In this document: piece after piece, positions 14,354 through 17,843 of the stretch | Layout: the number at the start of each line of letters is the position of its first letter | Position numbering within the stretch: the stretch's first letter is position 1 | Assembly: GCA_029004655.1 (NCBI GenBank) | Contig: JAQVYP010000017.1 | Coordinates: 1 to 17,843 of the forward strand | DNA from: Oscillospiraceae bacterium | Lineage (GTDB): Bacteria; Bacillota; Clostridia; Oscillospirales; Acutalibacteraceae | DNA length: 17,843 nucleotides | Reading direction: 5' to 3' | Program-made: the position numbers and the translations under genes | The notes under the pieces: generated by a model | Told to the model about the DNA's origin: nothing | The model's input: the letters and a program-made list of their open reading frames with translations, nothing else | The model's database searches: none

Positions 14354-15478
14354 ATGGACTTTTTATTAGATGGTGTTAAAACACTGTTTTCAGCAGGTGG
14401 CTGGAAAATGCTTCTCATGTGGGCAATTGGCGGTTTGCTAATATTTTTAGCAATTAAATTTGATTATGAGCCAGCATTACTATTACCTATGGGCTTCGGT
14501 GCCATTTTAGTTAATCTTCCTTTATCAGGTGTTCTTGGAGAAAGCGGAATAGTCCAGTGGCTGTTTAGCATTGGAATTGAAGCATCTGAAGCACTGCCGC
14601 TTATTTTATTTATAGGGATTGGAGCTATGATTGACTTTGGTCCTTTGCTAGCTGATCCAAAGATGTTCCTTTTCGGTGCTGCTGCACAGTTTGGTATTTT
14701 TGCGGCTATTACAGTTGCTGCATTATTTGGTTTCAACCTTGCAGATGCTGCTTCAATTGGTATTATCGGTGCGGCAGACGGCCCAACAGCTATTTTAGTT
14801 TCGCAGCAATTAAAAAGTAACTATATGGGTCAGATCGCTGTTGCAGCTTACTCGTATATGGCGCTTGTTCCTATAGTGTTACCATTTGCAATCAAACTTG
14901 TAACTACTAAAAAAGAGCGCTTGATTCGTATGGACTATAAACCGGGCACAGTTTCAAAAAGGACAAAGATCCTCTTTCCTATTTTTGCAACCATTGTTGC
15001 CGGACTTGTAGCTCCTGCATCAGTTTCGCTTGTTGGATTCTTGATGTTTGGAAACCTTATTCGAGAATGCGGAAAATTGGATAACCTTTCTAAGACCGCA
15101 CAAAATGAACTTGCAAACCTTGTTACAATTTTACTCGGAATTACAATTTCATTCAAAATGACAGCTGAACAATTCGTTTCAACTTATACAATTTTCATCA
15201 TGATATTAGGCCTTATTGCATTCGTATTTGATGCTATTGCCGGTGTGGTTTTTGCAAAATTCTTAAATCTATTCTTAAAGAAAAAGATCAATCCAATGAT
15301 TGGTGCTGCCGGAATTTCAGCTTTCCCAATGGCAGCTCGTGTTGTTCATAAGATGGGATTAAAAGAAGATAATCAAAACTTCTTGCTTATGCATTCAGCG
15401 GGCGCAAATGTTTCCGGTCAAATTGCCTCTGTTGTTGCAGGTGGCTTAGTTCTTGGTTTAGTTCAAAAAATGCTTTAA
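14354..15478 (+). CDS. oadB: Sodium-translocating decarboxylase beta subunit (oxaloacetate decarboxylase type)
   Basis: Integral membrane subunit of 374 residues. It couples decarboxylation of a biotin-bound carboxyl group to export of Na+. The family includes OadB, MmdB and GcdB. Visible features are about nine or more hydrophobic segments, F-I-G-I-G-A-M-I-D-F-G-P-L-L-A-D-P (86-102), the ion-site region I-G-A-A-D-G-P-T-A-I (138-147, with the Asp equivalent to the essential Asp203 of the Klebsiella protein), and near the end H-S-A-G-A-N-V-S-G-Q-I-A-S. The ATG has GGAGG 7 bases upstream. The substrate cannot be set from this subunit; a fumarase beta subunit upstream makes oxaloacetate a fair guess. 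The alpha (carboxyltransferase) and biotin-carrier genes are not in the window. Expression appears controlled by the riboswitch-like leader and terminator directly upstream. Confidence 0.93.
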   Translation: MDFLLDGVKTLFSAGGWKMLLMWAIGGLLIFLAIKFDYEPALLLPMGFGAILVNLPLSGVLGESGIVQWLFSIGIEASEALPLILFIGIGAMIDFGPLLADPKMFLFGAAAQFGIFAAITVAALFGFNLADAASIGIIGAADGPTAILVSQQLKSNYMGQIAVAAYSYMALVPIVLPFAIKLVTTKKERLIRMDYKPGTVSKRTKILFPIFATIVAGLVAPASVSLVGFLMFGNLIRECGKLDNLSKTAQNELANLVTILLGITISFKMTAEQFVSTYTIFIMILGLIAFVFDAIAGVVFAKFLNLFLKKKINPMIGAAGISAFPMAARVVHKMGLKEDNQNFLLMHSAGANVSGQIASVVAGGLVLGLVQKML

Positions 15479-15522
15479 TATAAAACTATTATCTAGCCGT
15501 ATTGCGGCGGAATGGAGTATTT

Positions 15523-15675
15523 ATGGGAACCTTTGATATTAACGTCTTATTTCAAACACTGCAGATAATGTGGCAAGGAGTCGTTGGAGTTTTTGCCGTT
15601 TTAATTATAATAGCTTTGATAGTTTGGATACTGACTTTAACCGATAAAAAACCGTTGAATAAAGACAATAAATAA
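15523..15675 (+). CDS. Small single-span membrane protein, OadG (gamma subunit)-like
   Basis: A 50-residue frame with ATG at 15523 and AATGGAG (15511-15517) 5-6 bases upstream. It has a short amphipathic start, then one membrane span (about 19-39: Q-G-V-V-G-V-F-A-V-L-I-I-I-A-L-I-V-W-I-L) and a lysine-rich tail (D-K-K-P-L-N-K-D-N-K). This Q-G-x-x-G-(I/V)-F-x-V-L-x-(I/L)-I layout resembles the N-terminal anchor of OadG/MmdD-type gamma or delta subunits, which stabilise the decarboxylase. It lies 44 bases after oadB and before the shared terminator. The gap holds a small GCCG/CGGC hairpin (15496-15508). It is shorter than most OadG proteins, lacking a long cytoplasmic tail. Confidence 0.65.
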   Translation: MGTFDINVLFQTLQIMWQGVVGVFAVLIIIALIVWILTLTDKKPLNKDNK

Positions 15676-15679
15676 AATT

Positions 15680-15709
15680 AAGAGGTAGTTTAATAGCTAC
15701 CTCTTTTTT
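15680..15709 (+). terminator. Intrinsic terminator of the oadB unit
   Basis: AAGAGGTAG (15680-15688) pairs with CTACCTCTT (15697-15705) around an 8-base loop, followed by a T-tract to 15709. It separates the decarboxylase genes from natAB. Confidence 0.9.
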
Positions 15710-15863
15710 CAAATACTCAAGCCAATATTAATAGCCGATTCTTGCAGCAAATTATCATCATAGCATTGCATTTGCATAAATATTATTATTAATCAATAAA
15801 ATGATTACGGTAGTGGCGACAATTTTAGCCATAACATTTTTGTATTTTTAAGGAGGCAAAAAT
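15710..15863 (+). other. AT-rich gap before natA
   Basis: No confident promoter or RNA structure is seen in these 154 bases. The best promoter guess is TTGCAT (15772-15777) with AATAAA 17 bases later (15795-15800), which is weak. A 16-codon hydrophobic reading frame at 15801-15851 has no ribosome binding site. The stretch ends in the strong natA ribosome binding site. Confidence 0.4.
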
Positions 15864-16640
15864 ATGACAGAAATATTAAAAGCAAGTAATCTAAATAAAA
15901 CCTTTAAACTATCTGCAAGACAGCAAAAAATTGAAAAAGTAAAAGAAAAGAAAAGAATCGCAGTAAACAATCTATCATTTTCCGCTTATAAGGGAGAAAT
16001 ATTTGGGTTGCTTGGTCCAAACGGCGCCGGAAAAACCACGGTACTTCGTATGCTGTCAACAATGATTAAACCGGATAGTGGTGATGCCCTGATTAACGGA
16101 GCAAGTGTGGTAAAACAATCCGAGCTTGTAAGGTCAAAAATCGGTTTTTTGACAAGTGAATTAAAATTAGAAGAGTTTTTCACTCCCAATTATCTGTTCG
16201 ACTTTTTTGCAGATCTACATAAAATCCCAACGGACGTTCGTATTACACGAAAGCGTGAGTTATACGACAAATTTGGCATAGGCGACTTCGCTGAGGTTAA
16301 GGTTGCCAATCTTTCAACGGGAATGAAACAAAAAGTGTCGCTTGTAATATCGCTTGTGCATAATCCCGAAATTATAATTTTTGATGAACCGACTAATGGT
16401 CTGGATGTTTTGACTGCTAAGGTAGTTACTGATTTTCTGCTAGAATTAAAACAACAAGGAAAAACCATAATTGTATCAACCCACATATTTAGCCTGGTTG
16501 AAAAAATTTGTGACCGTGTTGGAATTATAATTGACGGTAGAATGATTGTATGTGACACACTAAAAAATATAACAGCCGAAAAGTCTTTAGAGGACATCTT
16601 CTTCGATGTTTATGCAGAAACGGTAGGTGATTGCAAATGA
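15864..16640 (+). CDS. natA: ABC transporter ATP-binding protein, NatA-like
   Basis: ATPase subunit of 258 residues with all the ABC motifs: Walker A G-P-N-G-A-G-K-T-T (51-59), signature L-S-T-G-M-K-Q-K (150-157), Walker B I-I-I-F-D-E (170-175) with D-loop N-G-L-D, and the switch His in S-T-H (207). A basic insert (about 17-33) precedes the first core strand. The combination with an ABC-2 permease of about 390 residues carrying a large outer loop matches the NatA/NatB Na+ exporter of Bacillus. The same families include other exporters, so the substrate is inferred. The ATG has a full AGGAGG (15851-15856) 7 bases upstream. The 150 bases before it hold no confident promoter. It overlaps natB by 4 bases. 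Confidence 0.85.
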   Translation: MTEILKASNLNKTFKLSARQQKIEKVKEKKRIAVNNLSFSAYKGEIFGLLGPNGAGKTTVLRMLSTMIKPDSGDALINGASVVKQSELVRSKIGFLTSELKLEEFFTPNYLFDFFADLHKIPTDVRITRKRELYDKFGIGDFAEVKVANLSTGMKQKVSLVISLVHNPEIIIFDEPTNGLDVLTAKVVTDFLLELKQQGKTIIVSTHIFSLVEKICDRVGIIIDGRMIVCDTLKNITAEKSLEDIFFDVYAETVGDCK

Positions 16641-17818
16641 AAAGCAATATTTTAACCATTATGAAAAAAGAGCTTATACGATTTTTTAGTGATAAGCGAA
16701 TGGTAATTACCGTACTGCTATTTCCCGGACTGATGATTTTTTTAATGTATAGTTTTATGGGCGATGCTATGACTAATATGTATACGGTAGATGAGGGTTA
16801 CACTTCATCTATATGCGTTGTGAACTTGCCAAAATCGATTGAATATATTGCTAGTGAATCAGGCATTACACTAACAAGCATTGATAACAGCGAGTTAGAA
16901 GCCAACAAGGAAAAGCTCAAGCAAAAGGAAATTGATATTTGTGTAGTTTTTCCGTCAAATTTTGATTCAGCAGTATCATTATATAGCGCAAGCTCAGAAG
17001 AACCAGCGCCAAATGTTGAAATTTTCTATAATACTACTTCAACTAAATCTCAAAGTGCTTATGATTCAATGACATCTTTACTTGATACTTACGAAAACAT
17101 GATGATAAACAAATTTGATATAAACAAAACCGATACAATCTACGATGTGGCAAGTGAAAAAGATGCTGCCGGTTCAATTTTCGCTTCTATGATGCCAATG
17201 CTTCTCATGATGTTCTTGTTCTCTGGTTGCATGTCAATCGCGCCCGAATCAATTGCCGGTGAAAAGGAGCGAGGTACAATTGCAACCTTGCTAGTTACTC
17301 CTATTAAGCGCAGTGAGCTTGCAATTGGAAAGATATTCGCTCTTGCAATAATAGCATTGCTTAGCGGAATTTCGAGCACGATTGGCACTTTGCTTTCGTT
17401 GCCAAAACTGATGGGAGCCGCCACGGATAGCCTGTCAACCAATGTTTATGCAACAACTGATTATCTTCTACTTGGAGTAGTAATAATGTCCACTGTTCTG
17501 TTATTAATCACATTAATTTCTATTATTTCTACCTTTGCTAAAACGGTAAAAGAAGCAACGACAGCAGTAATGCCATTGATGATTATAGTAATGCTTATTG
17601 GTATTACAGCTATGTTCGGCGATGGCGCCAAAACAGAAATGTATTTTTATTTAATACCTCTATACAATACTGTTCAAAGTATGACTGGAATTTTTTCGTT
17701 TGAATTAGTACCTGTAAATATTTTGGTTTCTGTTGTAAGTAATTTAATCTACACAGGAATCGGGACATTTGTGTTAACAAAAATGTTTAACAGTGAGCAA
17801 ATAATATTTACTAAATAG
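16637..17818 (+). CDS. natB: ABC-2 type permease, NatB-like
   Basis: Membrane subunit of 393 residues pairing with the ATPase upstream. It has an N-terminal span (about 22-41) and a long extracytoplasmic region (about 50-175) with Ser/Glu-rich stretches. A block of five or so spans lies in the C-terminal half. The typical ABC-2 coupling segment P-E-S-I-A-G-E-K-E-R-G-T-I-A-T-L-L-V-T-P-I follows the first of these spans. This layout is shared by NatB and related exporters. The ATG at 16637 overlaps the natA stop (ATGA) and has AGGTGA 6 bases upstream; the in-frame TTG at 16631 is not needed. The gene is complete and ends 25 bases before the window edge. Confidence 0.83.
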   Translation: MKSNILTIMKKELIRFFSDKRMVITVLLFPGLMIFLMYSFMGDAMTNMYTVDEGYTSSICVVNLPKSIEYIASESGITLTSIDNSELEANKEKLKQKEIDICVVFPSNFDSAVSLYSASSEEPAPNVEIFYNTTSTKSQSAYDSMTSLLDTYENMMINKFDINKTDTIYDVASEKDAAGSIFASMMPMLLMMFLFSGCMSIAPESIAGEKERGTIATLLVTPIKRSELAIGKIFALAIIALLSGISSTIGTLLSLPKLMGAATDSLSTNVYATTDYLLLGVVIMSTVLLLITLISIISTFAKTVKEATTAVMPLMIIVMLIGITAMFGDGAKTEMYFYLIPLYNTVQSMTGIFSFELVPVNILVSVVSNLIYTGIGTFVLTKMFNSEQIIFTK

Positions 17819-17843
17819 TACAGTCATGCAAAAACATATCTAA

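Noticed and set aside
14464..14736. Minus-strand frame opposite oadB, and similar antisense frames over tyrS, recN, dxs, natA and natB
   Set aside because: They are shadows of strongly supported genes, with no ribosome sites and no recognisable motifs.
15801..15851. 16-codon hydrophobic reading frame just before natA, a possible leader peptide
   Set aside because: It has no ribosome binding site upstream, its composition is simple AT-rich, and it ends exactly at the natA ribosome site by chance-level spacing.

Overview
The window looks like a chromosomal segment of a low-GC, spore-forming member of the Clostridia, possibly of the Oscillospiraceae/Ruminococcaceae type. The reasons are AT-rich codon use, strong Shine-Dalgarno sites, a GerQ-like spore-coat-type protein, and the conserved Firmicutes gene string nusB - xseA - xseB - ispA - dxs - tlyA - nadK - argR - recN. 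The genus assignment is inference; the gene families are read from motifs.

Left part (1-11.8 kb): a short plus-strand GerQ-like gene faces a long minus-strand run across a shared bidirectional terminator (625-657). Read in transcription order, the run is nusB, a TsaD/Kae1-like paralogue, xseA, xseB, ispA, a divergent PAP2 (DUF212) phosphatase-like gene, dxs, tlyA, nadK, argR, recN and tyrS. Most junctions are short gaps or overlaps of 1-4 bases. The run starts at a good sigma-A promoter (11854-11882). tyrS has a second one inside the 3' end of recN (1929-1957). The run combines transcription antitermination, exonuclease VII, isoprenoid precursor and prenyl diphosphate synthesis, rRNA methylation, NADP synthesis, arginine control, DNA repair and tRNA charging.

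Middle part (11.9-14.2 kb): a uridine phosphorylase gene is divergent from nusB. Its promoter region contains a perfect 10-base inverted repeat. A gene-free stretch follows (12712-13037). It holds a hairpin, a 157-bp MITE-like imperfect inverted repeat, and a second hairpin. Next is a two-gene unit: a DivIVA-like coiled-coil protein overlapping an orphan fumarate hydratase beta subunit by 4 bases.

Right part (14.2-17.8 kb): a promoter overlapping the fumarase stop codon drives a structured leader. The leader resembles a yybP-ykoY (Mn2+-type) riboswitch, with an intrinsic terminator overlapping its closing helix. Behind it lie the sodium-pumping decarboxylase beta subunit (OadB) and a 50-residue gamma-like membrane peptide. 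After a terminator comes a NatA/NatB-like ABC exporter pair. The right part therefore groups C4-acid and sodium-linked functions under an RNA switch. That switch is the most interesting feature of the window.

Several gene starts were corrected using ribosome binding sites: tyrS, the TsaD-like gene, uridine phosphorylase, the DivIVA-like gene and natB.
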